Notes: generated from the letters alone by a model not told the origin. A stretch of DNA of 64,000 bases from Bacteroidota bacterium (GCA_027490225.1 JAIXYK010000035.1:62001-126000), one strand, 5' to 3'; positions 29,136 through 38,343 are shown, numbered from the stretch's first letter. Program-made: numbers and translations.

Positions 29136-32059
29136 TAATTAAAAATCTCTTTGAGTGTTAAAACTTGAACTTTACCGTATTTATTAAGCTTACTAACATC
29201 AATTCTATCTTTAGAACCCACAATAGATATTACCTGATTCTTCGCTTTGATTTCATTGGCATGAAAAGCCTGCATTTCTGAAAAGCTTAATTGGTTTGTT
29301 TTTTCGAAGATATCTTTCCTAATATCATATGTATTATTTAATCTTTTAGATTTGAGGTAGTAAAAGAGTATTTTATCGTTCAGAATTCTTTCTGATGCAG
29401 CAACGCTCGTTATAGATTTTTTTGCATTTTCAAATAGCGTTTCTGAGATTGGTATTTCTCTAATTAACGCGTTAACTGAAACTATTGCAGAATCTAGTTT
29501 ATCTGCTTGTGTACCCACATAAGCAAGAAAGTTTGCTGGGCTTGTAGAATTTGTAGGGTTTTTATAATCTGCATATGTTGAGTAAGCCAAAGCTTTTGAT
29601 TCTCTTATAGTTTGAAAGAAAACAGATGCCATTCCCGCTCCGTAATATTCATTAAAAACTTCAATTAAAGGTGCTTTTCTAGAATCGTAATTTGCTCCTT
29701 GTGAATTCCAGTTTATTTCAGCTTGCACCATGTCGAAGTCTGTAAAATATACTTGTGGTTCTGTATATTGAATTTGATTGAAAACTCTATTTGTAGGAGA
29801 TTCGTTTAGAGTTTTAGGAATCGTATGATATTTTGCAATTAAAGACTTTGCACTTTTTAAATCTCTTGGACCAAAATAAAGCACCTTGTGATCATAGCTA
29901 AAAATTTCATGAATCTTTTCTTCAATATCTTTTGTTTTAAGCCGCTTTAATTCCTTATTACTTATCTGCGTGGTTGTTGGGTTTTCGGCACCAAATTTAG
30001 CGTAGTTATTAAGCGCTCTTCTAATAGCATTTTTATCAAAGTTATTGTTTTCTCTTTCTTGAAGTATATTATTTACAAGGTCTTCCAAAACATCTTCATC
30101 TCCTTTCAAATTCTTTATCAAATAATCTAAAATAGAAATAGCTCTTTCGAATGTAGAATCTGGTCCATTGAGTTGTATGTACATTTGTTCGTCTGCAACA
30201 GAAACATTGAAAGAGCATGCGAGATTATAAAATTCTTTCGATAAATTACTCGAAGACTGTTTATCAGTACCACACAATTTTAACATTTCGAGCGCTATTG
30301 GTAGTTTTTGGTCAGCATATCGTCCGAATTCAAACACATAATTCAAAGTAAATAAATTATTTTTCTTATTGGGCGTATATAAGATTTGACAATTACTTGA
30401 AATAGAATCTTTCAAAATGTCTTTATCAAAATCAATAAACTGAGGTTTAACTTCTGTTATCTCATTATCCATGATATTCTTAACAAATCGGGAAATTTTA
30501 TCTCTGTTTAAAGGAACTGGGTGGATTTCTGGTTTAATAATTTTAACCGAAACAGTATCCTTTCCCTGTCTTTTATAAATTATTGAACAGTTGTTTTTAA
30601 GTTGTGTTTTAGCATAAACAACCAAATCAATTTTTTTAGTTTTCATCATTTGAATTGGTTCATTTAATTTTTTACTAAAGGGAATTTCTTTCGTAAATGA
30701 ATTAAGCAGAGAAAATGCTGTACTTGTTATATCTGCGTAAGACTTTTCGTTTTTAACTTTTAAATTAAATCCAGCAGATGAAATTAATTTTTCATCAAAT
30801 TTTCCAAATTTTAGAGAGTCTATTTGTGCCAATAATATGTCTTTCACTTGTTCTAAAGTTTGGCCTTGTTTAGGATAACCTCTTAAGATTAAAACGTTAT
30901 TATCTTTATTTTCCTCCAAATAAGCTGAAGCATCTAATACCAATAGTTTCTTATTGATGTTTAAATCTATTAATCCTGCTACAGAATTTTCTAATACTTC
31001 TTTAAGTAAAATAGATTTGTAATTTTCTGGTGATTGCATGCCTGGTAATCTATAACCTATAGTTACAAACTCTGTTTCTTCTCCTAAAACTTCAATAGGA
31101 ACTATTTTATCTTTTGACTTTTCTGGTACAAGTTTTCTTTTTTTCACTTCTTTCGGCACCATGTAGCTGAAGTTCTTTTCAATCTTAGCTAGTGTTTCTT
31201 CAGGATCAAAATATCCAGATAATATGATAGCCATATTATTTGGAACATAATTTTGCGTGTAATATTCTCTTATTTTGCTTAAGGAAGGATTTTTAAGATG
31301 CTCTGTTTTCCCAATTGTTGTTTGCAAACCATAATTATGATTCTTAAACAAATCTGCAAACATCACCTCATAAACTTTCTCTTCATCGTTATCCAGAGAA
31401 ATGTTTTTTTCTTCATACACTGCTTCCAGTTCAGTATGAAACAATCTTAAAACAGGATTTCTAAATCTTTCGCCTTCTATTTCTAACCAAGCATCTATTT
31501 GATTAGCAGGAATGTCATTTATATAAACAGTTTCTTCGAAAGAAGTGAAAGCATTGGTTCCTTGTGCACCAATATTTTGGACCATTTTATCGTATTCATT
31601 TGCTATAGAATATTTTGCTGCTATGGCAGAAACAGAATCTATTTTAGCATAGATTACTTTTCGTTGTTTTTCGTCTTTTACCTTGTTATAATTTTCATAA
31701 AGGGCTTCAATTTGGTCTAGATAAACCTTCTCTTGAACATAATCAGATGTTCCAAAACGATCTGTCCCTTTAAAAAGCATATGTTCTAAATAATGCGCTA
31801 ATCCAGTATTATTTTTTGGATCGTTGTTACTTCCCGCCTTAACTGCAATACATGTATAAATTCTAGGTTTATCAATATTAACAGACATGATAACAGTTAA
31901 GCCATTTTTTAAAATGTATTTCCTGGATTTGGTTGGATCGCCTTCAAAATAAGTATATACATATCCTTTTGAAGAATCCTTCTTTTCTTTGAAGAATTGT
32001 GCATTAGAAGATAAAGAACATAAAATTAAAAAGGTGATTGTTAAAAATTTCATTCGCAT
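29132..32059 (-). CDS. M16-family (insulinase/pitrilysin) zinc metallopeptidase
   Basis: A 975-residue secreted or periplasmic peptidase with a signal peptide (FLTITFLILCSLSSNAQ). The inverted zinc motif HxxEH is in GLAHYLEHMLFKGTDRFG, and the downstream third ligand is in ELEAVYEEKNISLDND. Two M16 halves follow, with the second half (for example DFDMVQAEINWNSQGANYD, EYYGAGMASVFFQTIRESKALAY) lacking the metal site, as usual for long members. It probably degrades peptides in the periplasm. It starts 24 bp after nadA and is coupled by overlap to the MORN gene. Confidence 0.95.
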   Translation of the reverse strand: MRMKFLTITFLILCSLSSNAQFFKEKKDSSKGYVYTYFEGDPTKSRKYILKNGLTVIMSVNIDKPRIYTCIAVKAGSNNDPKNNTGLAHYLEHMLFKGTDRFGTSDYVQEKVYLDQIEALYENYNKVKDEKQRKVIYAKIDSVSAIAAKYSIANEYDKMVQNIGAQGTNAFTSFEETVYINDIPANQIDAWLEIEGERFRNPVLRLFHTELEAVYEEKNISLDNDEEKVYEVMFADLFKNHNYGLQTTIGKTEHLKNPSLSKIREYYTQNYVPNNMAIILSGYFDPEETLAKIEKNFSYMVPKEVKKRKLVPEKSKDKIVPIEVLGEETEFVTIGYRLPGMQSPENYKSILLKEVLENSVAGLIDLNINKKLLVLDASAYLEENKDNNVLILRGYPKQGQTLEQVKDILLAQIDSLKFGKFDEKLISSAGFNLKVKNEKSYADITSTAFSLLNSFTKEIPFSKKLNEPIQMMKTKKIDLVVYAKTQLKNNCSIIYKRQGKDTVSVKIIKPEIHPVPLNRDKISRFVKNIMDNEITEVKPQFIDFDKDILKDSISSNCQILYTPNKKNNLFTLNYVFEFGRYADQKLPIALEMLKLCGTDKQSSSNLSKEFYNLACSFNVSVADEQMYIQLNGPDSTFERAISILDYLIKNLKGDEDVLEDLVNNILQERENNNFDKNAIRRALNNYAKFGAENPTTTQISNKELKRLKTKDIEEKIHEIFSYDHKVLYFGPRDLKSAKSLIAKYHTIPKTLNESPTNRVFNQIQYTEPQVYFTDFDMVQAEINWNSQGANYDSRKAPLIEVFNEYYGAGMASVFFQTIRESKALAYSTYADYKNPTNSTSPANFLAYVGTQADKLDSAIVSVNALIREIPISETLFENAKKSITSVAASERILNDKILFYYLKSKRLNNTYDIRKDIFEKTNQLSFSEMQAFHANEIKAKNQVISIVGSKDRIDVSKLNKYGKVQVLTLKEIFNY

Positions 32060-32083
32060 TATTTTAAAGTAAAAGTTAATAAA

Positions 32084-33073
32084 TTAAAGTCCCAAAGTAG
32101 CCGAAATTTCTAACATTCTTCTGATTGGGGTTTCTGCTTTTCTTCTGAGTTCCTCCTCCATCAGTAGCTCAGGAGTTTCTTGCAAAAGGCATAAATAGAC
32201 TTTTTCAAGTGTATTCAATTTCATATGCGGGCAATCATTACATGCACAAGAATTATTTGGAGGTGCCGGAATAAAAGTTTTATCTGGTGCTGACTTAGAC
32301 ATTTGATGTAAAATGCCACTTTCTGTTGCTACAATAAACTCCTTTTTATCGCTTTTAATTGCAAAATTCAAAAGAGCAGTAGTTGAACCAATAAAATCTG
32401 CTAATTCTAACACTGGTTGTTCACATTCTGGATGAGCAATTAACAGTGCATTTGGATAACGTTGCTGTAACCTTAAAATCTTTTCACGTGAAAAAATCTC
32501 ATGAACCATGCAAGCTCCATCCCATAAAACCATATCTCTTCCTGTTTTTTGCATTACCCATCTCCCTAAATTTTTATCTGGTGCAAAAATTATCTTTTGA
32601 TTTTTAGGTAAACTTTCTACAATTTGAACTGCATTAGATGAAGTACAGATTATGTCTGTTAAAGCTTTAATTTCTGCAGTGCAGTTGATGTATGAAATTA
32701 CAATATGATCGGGATGTGCATTTTTAAATAGTTCAAATCGATCGGCTGGACAACTTTCGGCCAGAGAACAACCGGCTCTTAAATCTGGAAGTAGAACTTT
32801 CTTATCGGGACAAAGTATTTTAGCGGTTTCTGCCATAAAATGGACACCTGCAAAAACAATAACATCTGCTTTTGTTTTAGCGGCTTGTTGAGATAACCCA
32901 AGACTATCGCCGATGTAATCTGCAATATCTTGAATATCGCTGTCCTGGTAATAGTGTGCAAGTATGATGGCATTTTTCTCTTTTTTAAGTCTTGCAATTT
33001 CTGCAAATAAATCCAATGAAGGATCAATTGATTTTGGAGCGTATCCATTTTTCAAAACATCAACAGTCAACAT
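32084..33073 (-). CDS. nadA: Quinolinate synthase A
   Basis: A 329-residue 4Fe-4S enzyme that condenses iminoaspartate with dihydroxyacetone phosphate to quinolinate in NAD synthesis. Recognisable blocks are [42 protein letters not shown] and [18 protein letters not shown]. Cluster cysteines are in GCSLAESC, in [10 protein letters not shown], and in the C-terminal [18 protein letters not shown]. It reads away from the AT-rich divergent region at 33074-33571. A parS-like TTTTCACGTGAAAA lies inside the coding sequence at 32481. Confidence 0.96.
   Translation of the reverse strand: MLTVDVLKNGYAPKSIDPSLDLFAEIARLKKEKNAIILAHYYQDSDIQDIADYIGDSLGLSQQAAKTKADVIVFAGVHFMAETAKILCPDKKVLLPDLRAGCSLAESCPADRFELFKNAHPDHIVISYINCTAEIKALTDIICTSSNAVQIVESLPKNQKIIFAPDKNLGRWVMQKTGRDMVLWDGACMVHEIFSREKILRLQQRYPNALLIAHPECEQPVLELADFIGSTTALLNFAIKSDKKEFIVATESGILHQMSKSAPDKTFIPAPPNNSCACNDCPHMKLNTLEKVYLCLLQETPELLMEEELRRKAETPIRRMLEISATLGL
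32481..32494. promoter_or_regulatory. parS-like palindrome inside nadA (variant)
   Basis: TTTTCACGTGAAAA is a perfect 14-bp palindrome with the CACGTG core of ParB-binding parS, but its outer base pair differs from GTTTCACGTGAAAC. It could be a weak third site or chance in AT-rich coding DNA. Confidence 0.35.
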
Positions 33074-33571
33074 ATTATTATTAATATTTTTTATAAAATA
33101 GTTTAGTAGTAATTAATATAGCTGTTAATACTGTTTGCAAAAAGCATCGCACTTTCTTGCTTATTTATTAAAGATGTTTTTTTCACAGTTTATAAACATA
33201 TATATTTTTGCAAAAGTCATTGATTATTATGAATTTTCAATGGTAATTAACAATTGTTAGCAAAGTAATTTAGTTTATATCTTTTTTTATAAAAGAGATG
33301 CTTCCTCTGTTAACAGAATGTTATCTGTTTGTTATAGCAAAATTAGAAGTTATACTTGACATGAATAGATTTAATTTTTATAGCAGCACTTTTATTAAAT
33401 TGTCAATGGTTTTTGATATTTAGTTTTAAGCCAGTATTAACAATTATTAACACAATGATTGTTAAAATCTTAATTTTTAAAGTATTCATTTTCAGAAAAG
33501 TAATTTTTGAGGAAAAACTATGGTTGATAAGTGAATACTGTTGCATAAATTTGTTTTTTCAAATAGATTTT
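33074..33571. other. Candidate oriC: AT-rich divergent intergenic region with DnaA-box-like repeats
   Basis: This 498-bp gene-free stretch lies between divergent nadA and rpiB. It holds a cluster of 9-mers close to TTATnAACA (the E. coli-type TTATnCACA with C to A at position 6): GTATTAACA inverted at 33123-33131 and direct at 33434-33442, TTATAAACA at 33190-33198, TAATTAACA at 33244-33252 and TTATTAACA at 33444-33452. The last two direct copies are 10 bp apart, one helical turn. A 12-bp palindrome TCTGTTAACAGA is at 33306-33317. The right end also carries the rpiB promoter. Chance matches are raised by base composition, so this is inference; the parS sites about 5 kb away add support. Confidence 0.45.
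33524..33553 (+). promoter_or_regulatory. Predicted promoter for rpiB
   Basis: TTG at 33524-33526, a 19-bp spacer and TAAATTTG at 33546-33553 match the Bacteroidota -33/-7 pattern well. The start of transcription would fall about 12 bp before the ATG at 33572. Confidence 0.6.
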
Positions 33572-34000
33572 ATGAAGATAGTTATTGGTTGCGACCATGC
33601 AGGATTTGAGTTAAAGAATACTATTCTTACTTATTTCAACGACAATGATATTGAGTGGGTAGATATTGGAACTTTTTCTAAAGATAGCATGGATTATCCT
33701 GATATTGCGCATCCAGTAGCTGAATTGGTTGAAAAGCGAGAATTTGACTTTGGCGTTTTAATATGTGGTAGTGCAAATGGTGTTGCTATCTCTGCAAATA
33801 AACATAAAAACATAAGAGCAGCAATTTGTTGGAACAATGAAATAGCATCTTTAGCAAGACAGCATAACAATGCCAATATTATTTGCTTACCAGCAAGATT
33901 TATTGTGAAGGAAAGTGCATTTCAAATGCTTGATACATTTTTTAATACTAAATTTGAAGGTGGCAGACACCAAAATAGGGTTCAAAAAATTGATTGCTAA
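33572..34000 (+). CDS. rpiB: Ribose-5-phosphate isomerase B
   Basis: A 142-residue RpiB/LacAB-family isomerase that interconverts ribose-5-phosphate and ribulose-5-phosphate. The N-terminus MKIVIGCDHAGFELK, the loop DYPDIAHPVAELVE, the active-site ICGSANGVAISANKH with the conserved Gly-rich turn, and NIICLPARFI are all family hallmarks. The open frame extends upstream to 33413, but that part is hydrophobic, AT-rich translation of the intergenic region and is rejected. The ATG at 33572 fits both the family N-terminus and the promoter. Confidence 0.95.
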   Translation: MKIVIGCDHAGFELKNTILTYFNDNDIEWVDIGTFSKDSMDYPDIAHPVAELVEKREFDFGVLICGSANGVAISANKHKNIRAAICWNNEIASLARQHNNANIICLPARFIVKESAFQMLDTFFNTKFEGGRHQNRVQKIDC

Positions 34001-34071
34001 TTAATGAACTATTTATTTTAAAAAGAGTAAAAGTATTTCTTGATTAGTGCGTTGAATAATAAAGTTTTAAA

Positions 34072-37000
34072 ATGGCAGATACTGCATATCAACAGTTAAT
34101 TTATAAGTTGGATGCTTTCATTAGAAAGTATTATAAGAATCAAGTTATTAGAGGAATAATATATACAGTTGGTGCGCTGGCTGTTTTTTTTCTTTTAACA
34201 AATCTCATAGAATTTTTTGGTCATTTAGGAACGCTTGGCAGAGCGATACTTTTTTATGGCTATTTAATTGTTGCCTTTGGAATATTGGTGCAGTTTATAA
34301 TTATTCCTTTAATTAAACTCTACAGACTTGGTAGAGTTTTAAGTTATGAAGCAGCTTCAGAAATTATAGGAAAGCATTTTTCTGAGGTAAGAGATAAACT
34401 GATAAATACATTACAACTTAATCAACAACTATCTGCAAATCCTTCACAACAAGTTTTAATTGCAGCAAGTATAGATCAAAAGATAGGAGAGATTAAACCT
34501 TTTTCTTTTGAATCGGCAGTAGATCTCGAAGAAAATTATAGATATTTAAGATATGCATATATTCCCCTGCTGTTAATTGGTATAGTTTGGTTGGTTTATC
34601 CTTCTTTTATTAATGAAAGTTCGAAAAGGATTATTAGCTATAACTCTGCCTTTGAGCCTTTGGCGCCTTTTACTTTTAACATTCAAAATAGCACCTTAAA
34701 AACACCAACGCAAAAAGATTTTGAATTAACGGTGAAAATGGGTGGAGAAGAAATCCCCAAAGAACTTTTTATAGATATTGATGGCAATAAGTTTAAATTA
34801 AAGAACGATGATAAACTTATCTTTAAACATGTTTTTAAAAACGTACAGAGAAATGTTAGTTTTAGATTATATGCAGATGGATTTTATTCTAAGGAGTATA
34901 CATTAAGCGCCTTACCAAATCCTTTATTGGTAAACTTTAAAATAACACTTGAGTATCCTGCATATACTGGCAAAAAGAACGAAGTTGTGAATAATTCAGG
35001 CGATTTGGTAATTCCTGCTGGAACAAATGTAAATTGGGAATTTAACACCAAAAACACAGACGAAGTTCAACTTAGATTTTCAGATTCAGCTCCATTTTTA
35101 AAAGAGTCTAAAAGCGGAGTTTTCAATTATACATCCAGAATTGTAAAAGATAAGAAATATAAGGTATTCACTTCTAACGAGTTTTTGCATCCTAATGACC
35201 AAGTTGAATATTCAATTACTGTTGTTTCAGATGAGTATCCTTCAATTGCTGTGGAAGAAGTGCAAGATTCTTTGCAATCATCAATAGTATATTATAAAGG
35301 AGATATTGAGGACGATTATGGTTTCGAAAAGTTGAAATTCTTCTACAGGCAAACAAACGGAGAAAAGATAATTTCAGAAAAGTCTTTGGATGTTCCGTTT
35401 AATAAGAATTTTGTGAAGAATTATTTCCTTTGGAACTGGAATTTTTCAGAGTTAAGCTTAAATCCCGGAGATGAGGTAAGTTATTATTTTGAGATATGGG
35501 ATAATGATAAAGTGAATGGCAGTAAATCATCCAAAACTCAAAAAAGAATATTTAAGGTTCCTAGTTCTGATGAGATTGAGCAAAATAGATCAGATAATAA
35601 TGAAGCAATTAAAAGTAATTTAAAGGAGTCTTTAAAAGATGCGAGCCAACTACAAAAAGAATTAGATGAATTGAACAGAAGGATACTTGAGAAAAAGGAT
35701 GTAAGCTGGCAAGACAAGAAAAAAATAAAAGACCTTATCGAGAAACAAGAAGCTTTAGATAAGCAAATTGAAGAGATAAAAAAAGACAACCTTCAAAATA
35801 ACAAGGAAAATGAAGAATTTAAGAAAAGCAACGAAAAAATACTTGAGAAACAGCAAGCTTTAGAAAAATTATTTGAACAGATTCTAAGTGATGAAATGAA
35901 AGAAAAGCTAAAAGAGCTTGAAAAATTGATGGAGAATTTGGATAAAAACAAAATGAAGGATATGATTGATCAAATGAAGCTCGATAATAAAGATGTAGAG
36001 AAAGAATTAGATCGTTCATTAGAACTCTTTAAACAATTAGAATTTGATCAAAAATTAAATGCTACAATAGAGAAATTAGATCAGTTAAAAGAGAAACAGG
36101 AAAAACTTGCACAAGAATCTGAACAAAAGAATGCCAATGAAGAAGAATTAAAAAAAGAACAAGACAAACTAAATAAGGAGTTTGAAGATGTTAGAAAAGA
36201 TTTGAATGATTTAGAGAAGAAAAATAGTGAGATGGAGGAGCCACAAAAAATGGATTCAACTGATCCTATGGAAGAGAATATTGAAAAGGAAATGCAGAAT
36301 AGTTCTGATGAGCTGAATAAAGGTAAAGGGCAAAAAGCGTCTAAATCTCAGAAAAATGCAGCGGATAAGATGAAGGAGATGAGTGATAAAATGAAAGCAA
36401 TGCAATCTGAAATGGAAGGCGAAAGTTTGGAAGAAGATATTGGTAAGCTGAGAGAGATTTTAGAAAATCTGTTGCAGTTATCTTTTGACCAGGAAAGATT
36501 AATGAAGGAGTTGTATAAGACCAATCCCAATAATCCGAGATACGTTGAGATAACAGCTGAGCAAAAGAAAATTAGTGATGATGCTAAAATGATAGAAGAT
36601 TCACTTTTTGCCTTGAGTAAAAGAGTTGCACAGTTGCAGTCTTTTATAAATAGGGAAATCAGTAGTATTAACATGAATCTTGATAAAACGATTGAATTTT
36701 TGGCTGAAAGACAAACGCAACCAGCAGCATCTAAACAGCAATATGTAATGACATCTATTAATAATCTCACTTTAATGTTAAGTGAAATTAGCGAACAGAT
36801 GCAACAACAAATGGCACAGCAGCAAAAGCAAAAAGAAGGTGGAGGTTCTTGTAAAAAGCCAGGAAAGAATAAAAAACCAGGGGGTGAAAAACCGTCTATG
36901 GGAACGATGAGGAAAATGCAGGAGCAGCTCAATGAGCAGTTAAAACAGATGAAAGAAGGAATGGGAAAAAGTAAAGGAGAAAAAGGAAAACAAGGAAGCG

Positions 37001-37416
37001 AGCAATTAGCAAAAATGGCTGCTCAACAAGAAATGCTTAGAAATGAACTCCAAAAAATGATGAACGAAATGATAAAAGAGGGCGATGGCAATTCAGGAAA
37101 TTTACGTAACATCGCAAACAAGATGGAACAAACAGAGTCAGATATTGTAAATAAAAACATTTCTTTAGAGACTTTGCGCAGACAACAAGAAATTCTTACA
37201 CGCCTTTTAGAGGCTGAAAATGCTGAAAGAGAGCGTGAATTAGATACAAAAAGGGAGTCTAATGAAAATAAATTATTACAAAATCGTAACATTTCTGTCT
37301 TTAGTCAGTATACCAAATCAATTCAACAGGAAACTGAACTTTTAAAAACTATTTCACCCAGCTTGAAACCTTTTTATAAAAACATGGTAAAAGCCTACTT
37401 CAACACAATAAACTAG
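34072..37416 (+). CDS. DUF4175-family giant membrane-anchored coiled-coil protein
   Basis: A 1114-residue protein of the DUF4175 type. The N-terminus has two transmembrane helices (about 25-47 and 55-80) and a third at about 160-178 (YIPLLLIGIVWLVYPSF). A beta-rich extracytoplasmic region follows (about 195-480, including ITLEYPAYTGKKNEVVN and GDEVSYYFEIWDND). A very long Lys/Glu/Gln/Met-rich coiled coil (about 490-1060) makes up the rest. The function is not established. It is followed 6 bp later by the RsbW-like ATPase and then ybeY, an arrangement suggesting co-transcription. Confidence 0.85.
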   Translation: MADTAYQQLIYKLDAFIRKYYKNQVIRGIIYTVGALAVFFLLTNLIEFFGHLGTLGRAILFYGYLIVAFGILVQFIIIPLIKLYRLGRVLSYEAASEIIGKHFSEVRDKLINTLQLNQQLSANPSQQVLIAASIDQKIGEIKPFSFESAVDLEENYRYLRYAYIPLLLIGIVWLVYPSFINESSKRIISYNSAFEPLAPFTFNIQNSTLKTPTQKDFELTVKMGGEEIPKELFIDIDGNKFKLKNDDKLIFKHVFKNVQRNVSFRLYADGFYSKEYTLSALPNPLLVNFKITLEYPAYTGKKNEVVNNSGDLVIPAGTNVNWEFNTKNTDEVQLRFSDSAPFLKESKSGVFNYTSRIVKDKKYKVFTSNEFLHPNDQVEYSITVVSDEYPSIAVEEVQDSLQSSIVYYKGDIEDDYGFEKLKFFYRQTNGEKIISEKSLDVPFNKNFVKNYFLWNWNFSELSLNPGDEVSYYFEIWDNDKVNGSKSSKTQKRIFKVPSSDEIEQNRSDNNEAIKSNLKESLKDASQLQKELDELNRRILEKKDVSWQDKKKIKDLIEKQEALDKQIEEIKKDNLQNNKENEEFKKSNEKILEKQQALEKLFEQILSDEMKEKLKELEKLMENLDKNKMKDMIDQMKLDNKDVEKELDRSLELFKQLEFDQKLNATIEKLDQLKEKQEKLAQESEQKNANEEELKKEQDKLNKEFEDVRKDLNDLEKKNSEMEEPQKMDSTDPMEENIEKEMQNSSDELNKGKGQKASKSQKNAADKMKEMSDKMKAMQSEMEGESLEEDIGKLREILENLLQLSFDQERLMKELYKTNPNNPRYVEITAEQKKISDDAKMIEDSLFALSKRVAQLQSFINREISSINMNLDKTIEFLAERQTQPAASKQQYVMTSINNLTLMLSEISEQMQQQMAQQQKQKEGGGSCKKPGKNKKPGGEKPSMGTMRKMQEQLNEQLKQMKEGMGKSKGEKGKQGSEQLAKMAAQQEMLRNELQKMMNEMIKEGDGNSGNLRNIANKMEQTESDIVNKNISLETLRRQQEILTRLLEAENAERERELDTKRESNENKLLQNRNISVFSQYTKSIQQETELLKTISPSLKPFYKNMVKAYFNTIN

Positions 37417-37422
37417 AAGCTT

Positions 37423-37839
37423 ATGACAATAACTCAAACTCGAACTGTAACCTTCCCCTCCGTGAAAGAGAATGTAGCGCTAGTAGAACGCTTTGTAGAT
37501 GAAATCTGCGAGTTCTATAACATAGGCGATGAGAATTATGGAAATATTCTTATTGCAATAACCGAAGCTGTTAGTAACGCCATTTATCATGGCAACAGGC
37601 TTGACCCAGACAAATCTGTACGTTTCTTTTATGAGACAAAGGATAATAATCTTTGCTTTACAGTACAAGATGAAGGTAGAGGATACAATCCGGAAACTTT
37701 ACCAGACCCTACAGATCCGGAGAATGTTGAAAACCCAAATGGGAGAGGTGTTTTCTTGATGAGAAGACTTACTGATGATATTAAGTTTTTTGATGAGGGA
37801 AGAAAAGTTGAAATGTACTTTAGAATAGCAAATCAATAA
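37423..37839 (+). CDS. RsbW-like ATP-binding regulator (HATPase_c_2)
   Basis: A 138-residue stand-alone GHKL ATPase of the anti-sigma/serine-kinase type. The N box is EAVSNAIYHGN, the G1 box is DEGRGYN, and the G2 box is NGRGVFLMRRL. Relatives phosphorylate anti-anti-sigma proteins with a STAS domain; no such partner gene is in this window. It starts 6 bp after the DUF4175 gene and is followed 2 bp later by the proposed ybeY start, so it is embedded in that operon. Confidence 0.88.
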   Translation: MTITQTRTVTFPSVKENVALVERFVDEICEFYNIGDENYGNILIAITEAVSNAIYHGNRLDPDKSVRFFYETKDNNLCFTVQDEGRGYNPETLPDPTDPENVENPNGRGVFLMRRLTDDIKFFDEGRKVEMYFRIANQ

Positions 37840-37841
37840 GT

Positions 37842-38261
37842 CTGATTTCCTTTCAAAACATAGATATTAGTTTTAAGTTCCAGAGTAAAATGGAACTCAA
37901 GAAATGGATTATTACAATCGCCACAATGCATAATAAGCGTTGTGGCGATTTGAATTTTATGCTTTGCTCTGACGATTATATGTTGTCTGCAAATGTCAAA
38001 TTTTTGGGACATGATTATTTTACGGATATCCTGACTTTTGATAATAGCAATGATTCAGAAATTGGTGGAGACATATTGATAAGTATAGATACTGTAAGAA
38101 GTAACGCTTTAAAGTTTAATACTTCCTTTTTAGATGAACTTCATCGTGTTATCATTCATGGCGTTTTGCATCTTATTGGCTTCACCGATAAAACGAAGAA
38201 ACAACAGCTTCTAATGCGGAAAGAAGAGGATAAAGCTCTGAATATGAGATCTTTTGTTTAA
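37842..38261 (+). CDS. ybeY: Endoribonuclease/rRNA maturation factor YbeY, probable CTG start
   Basis: YbeY is a metal-dependent ribonuclease needed for 16S rRNA 3'-end maturation. FCSDDYML-like and LGHDYFTDILTFD blocks and the metal motif HGVLHLIGF are present. In place of the third histidine (HGxLHLxGxDH in most bacteria) the sequence is FTDKT, which I recall as usual in Bacteroidota. The first ATG is at 37890, but the codons upstream read LISFQNIDISFKF and align with the family N-terminus (M-I-x-F). No ATG, GTG or TTG precedes them, so CTG at 37842 (or ATT at 37845) is the likely start, giving 139 residues, 2 bp after the previous stop. Confidence 0.85.
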   Translation: MISFQNIDISFKFQSKMELKKWIITIATMHNKRCGDLNFMLCSDDYMLSANVKFLGHDYFTDILTFDNSNDSEIGGDILISIDTVRSNALKFNTSFLDELHRVIIHGVLHLIGFTDKTKKQQLLMRKEEDKALNMRSFV

Positions 38262-38298
38262 TTTTTAGTGTGTATTCTTTTATAAATCAATCTTTTAG

Positions 38299-38306
38299 TA
38301 AATTTG
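38299..38306 (+). promoter_or_regulatory. Predicted -7 element for mnmG
   Basis: TAAATTTG matches TAnnTTTG exactly, 37 bp before the mnmG ATG, with the parS palindrome between promoter and start codon. ParB binding there could affect mnmG expression. Confidence 0.5.
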
Positions 38307-38322
38307 CACTCCATTTGGATAA

Positions 38323-38336
38323 GTTCCACGTGGAAC
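38323..38336. promoter_or_regulatory. parS-type ParB-binding site 1
   Basis: GTTCCACGTGGAAC is a perfect 14-bp palindrome matching the conserved parS consensus. It sits 7 bp before the mnmG start codon, inside the predicted 5' leader. parS sites nucleate ParB for chromosome segregation and usually cluster near oriC. Confidence 0.85.
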
Positions 38337-38343
38337 ATTCACT

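Noticed and set aside
33413-33571. Upstream extension of the rpiB frame
   Set aside because: Hydrophobic AT-rich translation with no similarity; RpiB begins at MKIVIGCDHAG (33572), just after a good promoter.
35538-37292. Several minus-strand open frames inside the DUF4175 gene (35538-35789, 36348-36932, 37023-37292)
   Set aside because: Antisense shadows of a Lys/Glu-rich coiled-coil gene; they are Phe/Leu/Ser-rich as expected from complementing GAA/AAA codons.
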